DNA from: UBA2882 sp051877575
Lineage (GTDB): Bacteria; Bacillota; Clostridia; Lachnospirales; Lachnospiraceae
Direction of reading: 5' to 3'
Assembly: GCA_051877575.1 (NCBI GenBank)
Contig: JBJEJA010000020.1
Span: forward strand, 65,117-129,116
DNA: 64,000 nucleotides
Shown here in pieces: positions 8,419-17,132 of the stretch. The first letter of the stretch is position 1. Every line of letters starts with the position of its first letter. The notes beneath the pieces are model-generated. The model worked only from the letters and a program-made list of their open reading frames with translations. It was not told where the DNA came from and ran no database searches. The position numbers and the translations under genes are program-made.

Positions 8419-10026
8419 TTACTCAGAAATTGTCATATATTTGAAATTGTAAATTCCAAGAGGTGTCTGAGCGTATCCAGTCACTTTATCTGTTGTTACA
8501 AATGTATAAGGTGTATATACCAGCGGGATAAACGGTGTTGCATCCGCCATAACGGACTGCATCTCTCCGTAATCTGCCATTCTTGCACTCTCATCCATTT
8601 CTGTATTGGCCCTGACACACAGTTCCTCTGCTTTAGCCTGTTCCTCACCATCCCAGTAAGTTCTCCAACAGTTGGTCTGATCGGAAATTGCCCACAGGCC
8701 TGCAAGCTCGGAAGTATCTGTCATATCGGATGTCATATTGGAAATGTATACATCATAATTGCCCTCTTTCCAGTTGGATCTCGCTGTTGCAGTATCAATC
8801 TGCTGAATATCCAGATTAACACCGATCTCAGCCCAGTTTTCCTGAAGGATTGTAGCGATCTCAAGGTATGCCGAGTTACCGCTTCCCACTTCCATTGTCA
8901 GATCAAATCCGTCCGGATAACCTGCCTCTGCCAGTAAAGCTTTTGCTGCCTCTGCATCATGTGCAACAGGTGTCAGCTCTTCATTGAAATGAGGTGCCGA
9001 AGGTGAAAGAAATGTCGTTGCGATTTCACCATAGCCGAAGTAAACTGCTGCATTGATTGCTTCTTTATCCGTTGCAAGGTTCAGTGCCTGACGAACGCTC
9101 TTATTGGAGAGATATTCATTCTGGCAATTGATAATGATAAATTTAACGTCTGTAGATTCAAACAGGTTGACGGTCAGATTTCCGACTGCCTTTAATTCAT
9201 CAATACGGCTGTAGGGAATATCTGTTGCAATATCAATCTGTCCGCTCTCCAACTGCATGATACGTGTAGTATCATCTGCGACTACCACCATATCAATCTC
9301 GTCGACCTTAGGACATCCCTCTTCCCAATAATAAGGGTTTGCCGTAAATACCATTTTTTCACCTTTATTCCATTCGCTTAAGATAAAAGGTCCGGTACCC
9401 ACAGGACATTCTGCAATGCCTTCCTCGCCGACTTCTTCGCAATATGCTTTAGGCATGATGCCTGAGCTGAACATTGCCAGAGTGGATAAGAACATGGGAG
9501 ATGCCTCATTTAATGTAATTACCAAGTTGTTGTCTCCGCCATCTTCCATTGTGTCAATCATATCTAACATGCCCAGCCACGGGCCATCAGCCTCTTTTGC
9601 TCTTGTGATACTGTAAATACAATCTTCAATTGTTACATCTTCACCGTTTGAGAATTTAATGCCGTCTCTGATATGGAATGTATAAGTCAATCCATCCTCG
9701 GAAACTTCCCATGTATCTGCTACCGCAGGAATGATTTCCTGTCCGTCATCGGAACTTGTGACAAGCCCTTCTACCATCATGTTCAACACCCAGATATCAT
9801 TGTTATCCGCTGTCATAACAGGATCCAGATTACCGGAATCAAGGTTTCGTGCCAAAGTAACAACACCACCCGCTGCCGCATCCGTACTCTCTGTTCCTTC
9901 ACTGCTTTCGACCGTTTCTTCTGTCGTTTCCGTTCCCGTTGATGCCGCATTACTGCCGCAGCCTGTCAGAACAAAAGCAGCAGTCATCAGTACAGCCAAA
10001 AATTTTGCTGCTGTTTTTCTTTTCAT
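8419..10026 (-). CDS. oppA: Peptide-binding lipoprotein OppA/DppA-type (SBP_bac_5)
   Basis: Extracytoplasmic solute-binding protein of 535 residues. It has a lipoprotein signal peptide: positive KRK, a hydrophobic stretch, and lipobox LTGC with Cys23. A Thr/Ser/Glu-rich linker follows, then the SBP family 5 fold (for example YTFHIRDGIKFSNGEDVT, then PVGTGPFILSEW). It would be anchored to the membrane outer face and deliver peptides to OppBC. GGAGGAG precedes the ATG at 10026. It is first in the operon oppA-B-C-D-F plus the S12 hydrolase. The peptide preference is not visible, but the adjacent D-aminopeptidases suggest D-residue-containing peptides. Confidence 0.92.
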   Translation of the reverse strand: MKRKTAAKFLAVLMTAAFVLTGCGSNAASTGTETTEETVESSEGTESTDAAAGGVVTLARNLDSGNLDPVMTADNNDIWVLNMMVEGLVTSSDDGQEIIPAVADTWEVSEDGLTYTFHIRDGIKFSNGEDVTIEDCIYSITRAKEADGPWLGMLDMIDTMEDGGDNNLVITLNEASPMFLSTLAMFSSGIMPKAYCEEVGEEGIAECPVGTGPFILSEWNKGEKMVFTANPYYWEEGCPKVDEIDMVVVADDTTRIMQLESGQIDIATDIPYSRIDELKAVGNLTVNLFESTDVKFIIINCQNEYLSNKSVRQALNLATDKEAINAAVYFGYGEIATTFLSPSAPHFNEELTPVAHDAEAAKALLAEAGYPDGFDLTMEVGSGNSAYLEIATILQENWAEIGVNLDIQQIDTATARSNWKEGNYDVYISNMTSDMTDTSELAGLWAISDQTNCWRTYWDGEEQAKAEELCVRANTEMDESARMADYGEMQSVMADATPFIPLVYTPYTFVTTDKVTGYAQTPLGIYNFKYMTISE

Positions 10027-10067
10027 AACGTCTCCTCCTTTATCAAATAAAGATCATATCCGGTTAC

Positions 10068-10104
10068 AAAAAAAGGGCAATGATGCTTCGGAAACATCAT
10101 TGCC
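10068..10104 (-). terminator. Rho-independent terminator between the peptidase genes and oppA
   Basis: A perfect 10-bp stem (GGCAATGATG / CATCATTGCC) is followed on the minus strand by CTTTTTTT. It lies downstream of the P1 peptidase gene and only about 40 bp before oppA. It can end or attenuate the AraC-M55-P1 transcript before the transporter. No strong separate promoter is visible in the short space left for oppA, so oppA may depend on read-through. Confidence 0.8.
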
Positions 10105-10184
10105 TCGTAAATTACGGATATTTATCTTTTTTGTATATATGCATTTTATTTCTTTTGGATCGGTCTGTATTGTAAATTTCGGAC

Positions 10185-11222
10185 CTATTCATTCGCCTTC
10201 AGGAATTCCTTCAGACTATGAAACATTTCTCCTTTCTGGCCTATAACGGCATTTGCACAGATCATAGAATTTAAAATGGCTTCTTCAGAAGCCTCACCCA
10301 CCAGCCGAAAAACAAGATCCATTTTATCTTCCGGAAAGGCCGAAATATCAATCATCCGGTGATTGTCCCGATCTCCTGTACAATTTCCGTTTGTAAACCC
10401 GATAAAAACATCTCCGCTGCCATGTCCCATATAGGAACCACAGCGAATCATCCCTACCGCAGCTCTTTTGATCACTCTCTTCAGTTGCCTTGCCGTCAGC
10501 GGCAGATCCGTACCCACCACTATCATAATAGATCCCCTGTCCTCCGACAGTTCCCCATGTATCTCTTTCTCTATCTTCCTGCCGAGAGGTTCATATGCCA
10601 CAACCAGATCTCCCATTCTTCCGTAATTGGACTGAACCAGAACCCCCAGGGTATATTCTGTCCCGCCGAAAGCAAATACTCTCGATGCGGATCCGATACC
10701 GCCTTTTAAACCGAAGCAGACCGTTCCCGCCCCGGCTCCAATATCTCCCTGCTCAATCTTTTTCCCCGCATGGGCTATTGCTTCCAACACATCCCCTTCT
10801 CCTACCACACGATCCGTGATTGTATTAATCCTGCAATCATTGGTCTCACCAACAACGGGATTGACACTGGATACTTCTTTGCCGGATTGTCTGCACCGGT
10901 CTATGGTATAAGAGACCAATGCATCGGCAACTTTTCCCACATTCAATGTGTTGGTCAATGCAATAGGCGTCTCCAATATTCCAAGTTCATCCAGCTGGAT
11001 GGTTCCCATTGTCTTTCCATAACCGTTTAATGCATATGCTGCGGCAACCGGCTTTCTGAAAAAAACATTTCCTTCACAGGGAAGCACCACCGTCACGCCG
11101 GTCCGATGCTTCTCATCCACAATCGTTTTATGCCCTACGGTTACGCCCGGAATATCTGTAATATCATTGTTTTTCCCCGGCATGCCGCTTCCTATCCGAT
11201 AACCATATTCTCTGATTCCCAT
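10185..11222 (-). CDS. P1 family peptidase (DmpA/BapA-like aminopeptidase)
   Basis: A 345-residue self-processing N-terminal nucleophile peptidase. The family includes L-aminopeptidase/D-esterase DmpA and beta-aminopeptidases such as BapA, which remove N-terminal residues from unusual small peptides. The oxyanion Asn is N199 in LVQSNYG, and the likely autocleavage/nucleophile is G230-S231 in DRGSIMIVVGTD. Other family blocks are DIPGVTVGH near residue 23 and KGGIGSAS near 173. The ATG at 11222 has AAAGGGA 7 nt upstream; a further upstream start at 11252 has no such site and would overlap the M55 gene. It follows the M55 D-aminopeptidase gene by 19 bp, so the two are probably one operon. Confidence 0.9.
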   Translation of the reverse strand: MGIREYGYRIGSGMPGKNNDITDIPGVTVGHKTIVDEKHRTGVTVVLPCEGNVFFRKPVAAAYALNGYGKTMGTIQLDELGILETPIALTNTLNVGKVADALVSYTIDRCRQSGKEVSSVNPVVGETNDCRINTITDRVVGEGDVLEAIAHAGKKIEQGDIGAGAGTVCFGLKGGIGSASRVFAFGGTEYTLGVLVQSNYGRMGDLVVAYEPLGRKIEKEIHGELSEDRGSIMIVVGTDLPLTARQLKRVIKRAAVGMIRCGSYMGHGSGDVFIGFTNGNCTGDRDNHRMIDISAFPEDKMDLVFRLVGEASEEAILNSMICANAVIGQKGEMFHSLKEFLKANE

Positions 11223-11241
11223 TTTGTTCCCTTTCATCGTC

Positions 11242-12039
11242 TTATAATACAAACATGATAAACTTTAAGACTTCCATATAATCTGTCGCCGAATAAACGA
11301 TCGTACGTACCCCCGTTTGTTTTGCACCCGGATAGTACCCGCCCCTCACAGCTTTATCCTGCTCCATAAACTCTATCTCAACATCAAATGTCTCCGGAAG
11401 CTTTAACAGACATTCTTCCGGTTTTCGTTTCAACGCTTTCTCCGTCTCTTCATACAGCAGCTCTTTGGCATCTTTCGGATTCAAGGAAAGGACCGCACCT
11501 CCCATACCTTTGTTCACCGCTACCTGCCCGATGGATGGAATCCACCTTCCGGCTTCCCTGCAGATCATTTCATCCCCACTGATCATCAAAACCGGGATAT
11601 GATAATAAGCCGCATGATATGCATTGATCATAAATTCGCTCGCTATTTCTCCGTTTATTCTGATCTGATAATTCTCTCTGTTCTTGGTATGTGCCAGCGG
11701 AGTCCCTGCCATCCCTGCACCGCTGTGGTATCCGATCATCACCACTGCATCACATGTCTCCACCCCTGTCATCATATTTCCCGGTGTGCCTTCCCAGCCC
11801 CGCAAAATTTTTGTTCCTTTGGGAAGCATATCCGGTATGATATTCCTTGCCGTTCCGTGGGCATCCCGCACAATTATCTCTTCTACCGTTCCGCTGTCAA
11901 AAGCTGCCTGACATACAATAGCCGTTTCCTCCGACATTTCCCGGCAGAAATAAGAATAATCCGGATGTTCCTTATGAGTTTCATTCCAATCAGCGATTCC
12001 GCATGTACCTTCAATATCTGCACTAATAAATACTTTCAT
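11242..12039 (-). CDS. dppA: M55 family D-aminopeptidase (DppA-like)
   Basis: A 265-residue zinc-dependent D-aminopeptidase. B. subtilis DppA, the family type, is a decameric enzyme that cleaves D-Ala-D-Ala and D-Ala-Gly-Gly. Metal ligands are visible: D8 and E10 in SADIEGT, H61 in RDAHG, H105 in GYHSGAG, plus a Glu near 131-135. No signal peptide, so cytoplasmic. The ATG at 12039 is chosen; a GTG two codons upstream is possible. It lies between the AraC gene (34-bp gap) and the P1 peptidase gene (19-bp gap). Its presence beside Opp genes mirrors the B. subtilis dpp operon (dppABCDE), where the same peptidase accompanies a peptide transporter. Confidence 0.92.
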   Translation of the reverse strand: MKVFISADIEGTCGIADWNETHKEHPDYSYFCREMSEETAIVCQAAFDSGTVEEIIVRDAHGTARNIIPDMLPKGTKILRGWEGTPGNMMTGVETCDAVVMIGYHSGAGMAGTPLAHTKNRENYQIRINGEIASEFMINAYHAAYYHIPVLMISGDEMICREAGRWIPSIGQVAVNKGMGGAVLSLNPKDAKELLYEETEKALKRKPEECLLKLPETFDVEIEFMEQDKAVRGGYYPGAKQTGVRTIVYSATDYMEVLKFIMFVL

Positions 12040-12073
12040 ACCCACTCTCTCTTTTTCTGTTTGATTTTATGAT

Positions 12074-12832
12074 TTATACAAGTATCTTCTGTAGACTTCT
12101 TTTCATATAATTTTGAGGAGTCAATAATGTATACTTTTTAAATTCCTTGATAAAATGTGCCTGATCATAATACCCCAGCTGCTCATAAACCATATCCGTT
12201 TTTGATGTTTCAAGATAGGTAATTGCACTTTGCAAACGTATGATCTCGGCGTACTGTTTCAGGGAAAATCCCGTATTTTTCTTAAACTCCCTATTGATGT
12301 AATGCTGACTATATTTCATTCCGTCTGCAATCTGTGCCATCTTCACACAGCCTTCCTGCTCAATGATTTCCTGAAGTGCATATCCTGCTACCGGATTGAT
12401 CCTTCCTGAGATCATATTTTCTACCGGTTTCTTCACAATAGCAGCCATGGAAGAAAGACTATCCGTCTTCTCCAGCCTGTTCAATATCTCTGCAATATCC
12501 TCCTGCCCTGAAATATCAATATGCCGGTCCAATATCTTAGCATCTTTCTCCGATACCATCACAGGTATGATTCCCGGGTTCAATTTAACACCAAAAATCC
12601 AGTCCTTTCCTATATGGTGAGAAATGTGTGGTATCTCCACACTACCGCTGATACATGCATCCTTTTTGTTTTTTTCAAACAAAAACTGAACATCAGTACA
12701 TCCGTCCGGAATTGTCACGAAAGGATTATGATTTTTATTGCGGATCAGATAAAATTTCTGGATAATCTCATCCTCACACAACAGTTCTTCGTAGTCTATT
12801 TGATAATCTATGTAAAAAGTTCTCAAATTCAT
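12074..12832 (-). CDS. AraC family transcriptional regulator
   Basis: A 252-residue DNA-binding regulator. The N-terminal region (1-140) resembles the effector domain of AraC proteins with an IPDGCTDVQFLF segment. The C-terminal two-HTH AraC domain covers about 150-245, including AQIADGMKYSQHYINREFKKNTG and LGYYDQAHFIKEFKKYTLLTPQNY. GGGAGAGATG lies before the ATG at 12832. It is first in a probable operon with the M55 and P1 peptidases and likely controls peptide use. A 78-bp fragment closely matching its second HTH is found at 15517-15594, evidence of an old local duplication. Confidence 0.9.
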   Translation of the reverse strand: MNLRTFYIDYQIDYEELLCEDEIIQKFYLIRNKNHNPFVTIPDGCTDVQFLFEKNKKDACISGSVEIPHISHHIGKDWIFGVKLNPGIIPVMVSEKDAKILDRHIDISGQEDIAEILNRLEKTDSLSSMAAIVKKPVENMISGRINPVAGYALQEIIEQEGCVKMAQIADGMKYSQHYINREFKKNTGFSLKQYAEIIRLQSAITYLETSKTDMVYEQLGYYDQAHFIKEFKKYTLLTPQNYMKRSLQKILV

Positions 12833-12868
12833 AAATCATCTCTCCCTTGACCATTTTAATATGCAAAC

Positions 12869-12906
12869 AAAAAAACGAAGTTGCCAAGCAACTTCGCTTT
12901 TTTTAT
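12869..12906. terminator. Bidirectional terminator after the class III aminotransferase gene
   Basis: A perfect 9-bp stem (CGAAGTTGC / GCAACTTCG) with a 3-nt loop has T runs on both sides: CTTTTTTTATTT on the plus strand and TTTTTTTG on the minus strand. It separates the aminotransferase gene (ends 12947) from the AraC gene (starts 12832). Confidence 0.85.
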
Positions 12907-12946
12907 TTATATCGCCCTGCTAAAAATTTGTCAAGATAATTTCTAA

Positions 12947-14227
12947 CTATTCATAATATTCTTTTAATGCCGAATCCAAGATTTCTATTCCCTGATCAAT
13001 CTCTTCTTTTCTAATATTCAAAGGTGTTGCAAAACGCATTCCGTTTCCATAGACACCGCAATTTAATGTCAAAAGTTTTCTTTTCAGGCAATTCATACGT
13101 ATCTTCTCCCAAACCTCGGGAGCAGGTGTCCCGTCTTCGTGAGAGAATTCTATGGCGACCATTAACCCCAATCCTCTGATATCGTAGATGATAGGATATT
13201 TCTTCTGCAGATCATATAATTTTTCTTTCAGATATCTTCCCTTTTCAATGACATTTTCAAGGAGTTTTCCGTCTTCAAACTGATCCAATACCACATTTGC
13301 TGCCGCTGCCGCAACCGGATTTCCTCCAAAAGTAGTTCCATGCATGCCCGCATGCCATTCTGCCATGATTTCCCTTGTACTGATTACTGCACTCATGGGC
13401 AGTCCGCCCGCAATGGCTTTTCCACATGTCATAATATCCGGAACCACATCAAAATTCTGACTTGCCCACATTTTACCGGTTCTGCCGTAACCGGACTGTA
13501 TCTCATCAAATATCAATAAAATGCCATATTCATCACAAAGCTCCCGCACGCCTTTTACAAAGCTTTTAGGTGGCACTACATAACCACCTTCGCCCTGCAC
13601 CGGTTCCATATAAATTGCTGCTACCGTTTCCGGTGCTACGATATATCGGAACAGCTTCCTGATTTCACCCAGACAATAGGAACTTCTTCCCTCTTCATCC
13701 AATCCCTTCGGACACAGATCCCGACTTGGATAAGGTGCAAAATACACACTGCCCATCAATGGCTCCAGATATTTTCTGTATTTTGAATTAGAGCCCGTAA
13801 TCGTGGAAGCTCCTATGCTTCTTCCGTGAAAGGAACCCATAAATGCAATGATCGCCGGACGCTTTGTATATACTTTTGCAAGCTTTAATGCGCCATCTGT
13901 TGCCTCCGCTCCCCCATTGGAGAAAAAAATACTGTTTAATTCCCCCGGAGTTGTCTCTGCAATTCGTTTTGCCAGTTTTAAAGTCGGTTCATAATTTACC
14001 ATATTAAAAGATGCATTGACTAATTTCTTTGCCTGCTCACAAATTGCATCTACGATAGGCGGATAACAATGTCCCATGGCATTGACTGCAATGCCCTGTA
14101 CAAAATCCAGATACTTGTCTCCTTTGGAGTCCGTGATATAACAGCCTTGTCCGGTTTCTGCCACAAGGTCGGTGGACTTACTGAGTGCCGGACTCAGATA
14201 CTCTTTATATTCTTCATACGTAATCAT
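12947..14227 (-). CDS. Class III PLP-dependent aminotransferase (acetylornithine/omega-amino-acid type)
   Basis: A 426-residue fold-type I aminotransferase. Signature residues are D241-E242 in IFDEIQSGYGRTG and the PLP lysine K270 in TCGKAIAGGLP; the phosphate-binding segment is SNGGAEATDGA near 103-113. The family covers acetylornithine, GABA, omega-amino-acid and some D-/alpha-hydrogen-epimerising aminotransferases; which one cannot be decided by eye. GGAGG precedes the ATG and overlaps the stop of a decayed upstream reading frame (14240-14449), so it was once translationally coupled to that gene. Its place between D-amino-acid transaminase and D-aminopeptidase genes suggests a role with amino acids released from peptides. 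Confidence 0.88.
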   Translation of the reverse strand: MITYEEYKEYLSPALSKSTDLVAETGQGCYITDSKGDKYLDFVQGIAVNAMGHCYPPIVDAICEQAKKLVNASFNMVNYEPTLKLAKRIAETTPGELNSIFFSNGGAEATDGALKLAKVYTKRPAIIAFMGSFHGRSIGASTITGSNSKYRKYLEPLMGSVYFAPYPSRDLCPKGLDEEGRSSYCLGEIRKLFRYIVAPETVAAIYMEPVQGEGGYVVPPKSFVKGVRELCDEYGILLIFDEIQSGYGRTGKMWASQNFDVVPDIMTCGKAIAGGLPMSAVISTREIMAEWHAGMHGTTFGGNPVAAAAANVVLDQFEDGKLLENVIEKGRYLKEKLYDLQKKYPIIYDIRGLGLMVAIEFSHEDGTPAPEVWEKIRMNCLKRKLLTLNCGVYGNGMRFATPLNIRKEEIDQGIEILDSALKEYYE

Positions 14228-14239
14228 TTTCTTTTCCTC

Positions 14240-14449
14240 CTAAAAATCAACTTTCCTTCCGTAATAAACACAATTAACAAATCTTTTCATATTTTCCTCA
14301 CTGATCTTAATGGGATTGACAGCTGTAGACCCTTTCATGGGATAGCCACTAAAACCGTATTCAGCTTTTCCGGAAGATTCGGATTTCCGAATACATTATC
14401 AAAATTGAACTCCGGATACTCATAATTTTGAAAAAATAATCTCTTTCAT
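14240..14449 (-). pseudogene. Decayed gene fragment upstream of the class III aminotransferase
   Basis: This stretch starts with an ATG (14449) after a plausible GGTGAGG site and ends with TAG that overlaps the aminotransferase ribosome binding site. The reading is broken: an early frameshift in a T run after MKEIIF, then an open segment (NYEYPEFNFDN), then a stop, and a second open segment in another frame (GYPMKGSTAVNPIKISEEN to VDF). It looks like the two ends of a gene whose middle has been deleted. I cannot name the family. Confidence 0.5.
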
Positions 14450-14547
14450 CGTTCCTCACCTTCCCACACCCCTATTTTATTTTTGATATACACTTCCGTC
14501 GGATTGCTACCGGCGCCTTTGTTCGCGTTTCAATTTATAAAAAATCT

Positions 14548-14576
14548 ATCATCCCGTCTCCAAAAAATATTGTAAA
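14548..14576 (-). promoter_or_regulatory. Probable sigma-A promoter for the class III aminotransferase transcript
   Basis: On the minus strand a TTTACA -35 box and a GATGAT -10 box are separated by 17 nt. They lie in the gap below the class IV aminotransferase gene and would drive the decayed gene and the aminotransferase behind it. Confidence 0.45.
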
Positions 14577-14610
14577 TAAACGCCATTTTCAGTTTTCAAG
14601 TGTAAAGATT

Positions 14611-15462
14611 TTATTCATAAAAAACGCCTCCGCAATATGTATTGTATTCATCAATTACATACTGCTGGATCGCATTTACTCTCTCTGTATCCTTTCCGCC
14701 TACAGCCTGCCTCTCAAACGATTTTGCAATCATACAGAAGTTTGAGGAACTGGACACGATAATCTCATCCGCTTCCCTTAATTCATCCAGCGTAAACGGT
14801 GTCTCGTCCACCGGAATGCCCAATGCATTGCAGGCAAGAATCAGGTGATGCTTTGATATTCCCGGCAGAATATATCGATCATTGGGATGTGTTTTAAATA
14901 CCCCGTTCTTCAAAATGGAAATATTGCTGTGTGCGCCCTCTGTGACAATATCTCCCCGATGGAACACACATTCCGTACAGCCTTCCTCTTTTGCCTTTTC
15001 CGCTGCCATAACGCTTGGAATTAGATTCAAAGTCTTAATATTACAATGCAAAAATCTGGTGTCTTCGATAGATGTCAGATCAATACGTTCTCTTAAATTG
15101 CGGAATTTTGCCTGCCTGATCATAATCCATAGGTTAGATTTGGTATCGGGAAATGCATGATCACGGTTAGCGGTTCCTCTGGTTTGCTGCCAATATACAC
15201 TCAGCCGCTCTCCCTCCACCAAATTCACCATGCGATTCAATTCTTGCTTCAGCTCCTCTTTATCAAACGGAAGAGGTATACGAAGCATTTCTGCACTTCT
15301 GAAGAAACGATCCACATGCTCATCTAATAAAAAAATATGATGATTTCCGGCACTGGTAGCATCATATACCCCGTCTCCAAAAAAACAGACTCTGTCATTC
15401 ATAGGTATTTTCATTTCTTCCAAAGGACCATATTCCCCGTTGTAATATCCTAAATTCTTCAT
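14611..15462 (-). CDS. Class IV aminotransferase, D-amino-acid transaminase-like (copy 1)
   Basis: A 283-residue fold-type IV PLP enzyme. The PLP lysine is K143 in CNIKTLNLIPS, and the cofactor-orienting Glu is E175 in VTEGAHSN. The pair R100/H102 in TRGTANRDHAFP matches the carboxylate trap of Bacillus D-amino-acid transaminase (R98/H100), which separates it from branched-chain aminotransferases. The expected reaction is D-amino acid plus 2-oxoglutarate to 2-oxo acid plus D-glutamate. It is 70% or so alike by eye to the gene at 18652-19491. The ATG at 15462 has a good upstream AAAGGA stretch. The functional class is firm; the substrate range is inferred. Confidence 0.88.
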   Translation of the reverse strand: MKNLGYYNGEYGPLEEMKIPMNDRVCFFGDGVYDATSAGNHHIFLLDEHVDRFFRSAEMLRIPLPFDKEELKQELNRMVNLVEGERLSVYWQQTRGTANRDHAFPDTKSNLWIMIRQAKFRNLRERIDLTSIEDTRFLHCNIKTLNLIPSVMAAEKAKEEGCTECVFHRGDIVTEGAHSNISILKNGVFKTHPNDRYILPGISKHHLILACNALGIPVDETPFTLDELREADEIIVSSSSNFCMIAKSFERQAVGGKDTERVNAIQQYVIDEYNTYCGGVFYE

Positions 15463-15516
15463 ATCCTTTTCCTCTTTTCATTAAAATTATATTTTTCCTT
15501 AATTATCTTTTCCGGT

Positions 15517-15594
15517 CTATACTATAAAATGTGCCTGATCATAATAGCCCAGTTTTTCAAGAATCATTTCCTGATACCGAATCTTTTTGTTCAT
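15517..15594 (-). pseudogene. AraC-family regulator remnant
   Basis: A short minus-strand frame reads an AraC second-HTH segment (LGYYDQAHFI) and then stops. The DNA is nearly identical to the matching part of the intact AraC gene at about 12150-12175. Only this fragment is left, between the D-amino-acid transaminase gene and the second S12 hydrolase gene. It supports an old duplication of a regulator-plus-enzyme module. Confidence 0.7.
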
Positions 15595-15649
15595 ACAAAA
15601 TGTTTTTACGTACATACCTGTCACCCCTTCCTTCCACCCCATAAAACAG

Positions 15650-17107
15650 TCAATGCATTTTTTGAAACCATACAGAGGAAACTTCCGGCTCTATTTTAAG
15701 ATAGAAACCATCTATTTCCCCTGATAATTCATGATAGTGATATGTCAGCGGCATTGTAATAAATAAGGTATCTTCTTTTAATCCGCTTATTTTGAAAGTA
15801 TCATAATGAAAATGTTCCATCGGAAGTTTCCACTGTTTATATAATAAGTAAAATTGATCGGTTTCTTTGATAACTTCCATCTTTCCATAAGCTTCATTAT
15901 GAAAAATACCTGCATACTCATCATGTGAGTGGGATAACGCGGTTCCTTTTACCGCTTCTTCAGGCATCAGGTTCACTTCCCAGTTATGGACGGGACGATT
16001 AAAGTAATCGTCATACGGGTGGATTCTTTCTGCCCAGTCAATGTGAGGATATCCCAAAGCCGTATCTATAACGGTATATACCATTTCATATAAAAACGGA
16101 GTACTTGGTCTGTGTTTATTGACCAAAAGCATCATTCCGAGATTTTTTTCGGGAATCATAATTTCAATAGAACAATATCCCTCAATCTCTCCGCTGTGAA
16201 AAACAACCGGTAGCCCCCGGTAGAAAAACGTCTTCCATCCCATACCGTAGAATCCGTATTGAGGTGTTTCTTCGAAATTCCACGGACAGATATCCATATC
16301 CGCCACACCTTGATGCATCTCTTCCATAACTTTTTCGGAAAACAATCTTTTGCCTTGATATACACCTTTATCCAGATGCAATTGCAACCATTTCATCATC
16401 TCATCCACACAGGAATTGACTCCCGCTGCAGGCGCTCCCACATCCATTTCCCATCCGGGCATCTCTATCACATCTTTTCCTCGGATCCTTTCAATATATC
16501 CGGTTGCAAAGTTACCATCTTTACGCATATCCCCAACCGTTAGGCAGCTTCTTTTCATTCCCAGAGGATCAAAGATTCTGGTCTGAACCAGTTCCTCCCA
16601 CGTCTTTCCGCTGATCTTCTCTGCGATATGACCCAGCAAAGCGTAAATGACATTGCTATATTGCGTTGCGCTTCGAAACGGCTTATTCGTTTCCAGATAA
16701 CGCAGTCTATGCATAAACTCATCTCGGTCAATAGAGGGATCCGGCCACATGGCATCATGTCCCGCTAGTCCCGTTCTGTGATAGAGCATATCCCTGACAG
16801 TAACCTGGCTCGTTGCCACCTCATCCATCAAAGCAAAATCCGGAATATATTCTATGACCGGCCTGTCAAAATCCAATGTCCCTTCATCTACCAAGGATGC
16901 CAATACTGCAGATGTAAAGGATTTTGAGCAGGAGGCAATCCCACCCAGGGTTTCCGGTGTCATCGGTTTCTTTGTCGTTAAATTCCGGTATCCATATCCC
17001 TTTTCAAAGGCTATTTCTCCCTGGTAACATACGGCAATTGAAAAACCCGGGATATTCCAATAGTCCATCTCTTTTTTCACAAAATCCGCTTTTAATAATT
17101 CCTGCAT
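15650..17107 (-). CDS. Serine hydrolase, class C beta-lactamase/S12 family (copy 2)
   Basis: A 485-residue paralog of the hydrolase at 2964-4421, alike over its full length (starts MQELLKADFV versus MQEILKDSFV). The motifs S59-C-S-K62, Y150-S-N152 and the HSGEIEGY segment are all kept, so it should be active. No signal peptide. It probably cleaves small peptides, amides or esters with D-configured residues, as S12 D-aminopeptidases do; this is inferred from family and context. Differences from copy 1 are spread through the C-terminal half, which could reflect divergent substrates. Confidence 0.88.
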   Translation of the reverse strand: MQELLKADFVKKEMDYWNIPGFSIAVCYQGEIAFEKGYGYRNLTTKKPMTPETLGGIASCSKSFTSAVLASLVDEGTLDFDRPVIEYIPDFALMDEVATSQVTVRDMLYHRTGLAGHDAMWPDPSIDRDEFMHRLRYLETNKPFRSATQYSNVIYALLGHIAEKISGKTWEELVQTRIFDPLGMKRSCLTVGDMRKDGNFATGYIERIRGKDVIEMPGWEMDVGAPAAGVNSCVDEMMKWLQLHLDKGVYQGKRLFSEKVMEEMHQGVADMDICPWNFEETPQYGFYGMGWKTFFYRGLPVVFHSGEIEGYCSIEIMIPEKNLGMMLLVNKHRPSTPFLYEMVYTVIDTALGYPHIDWAERIHPYDDYFNRPVHNWEVNLMPEEAVKGTALSHSHDEYAGIFHNEAYGKMEVIKETDQFYLLYKQWKLPMEHFHYDTFKISGLKEDTLFITMPLTYHYHELSGEIDGFYLKIEPEVSSVWFQKMH

Positions 17108-17132
17108 ATAAACACTTCTCTTTACTTTTTAC

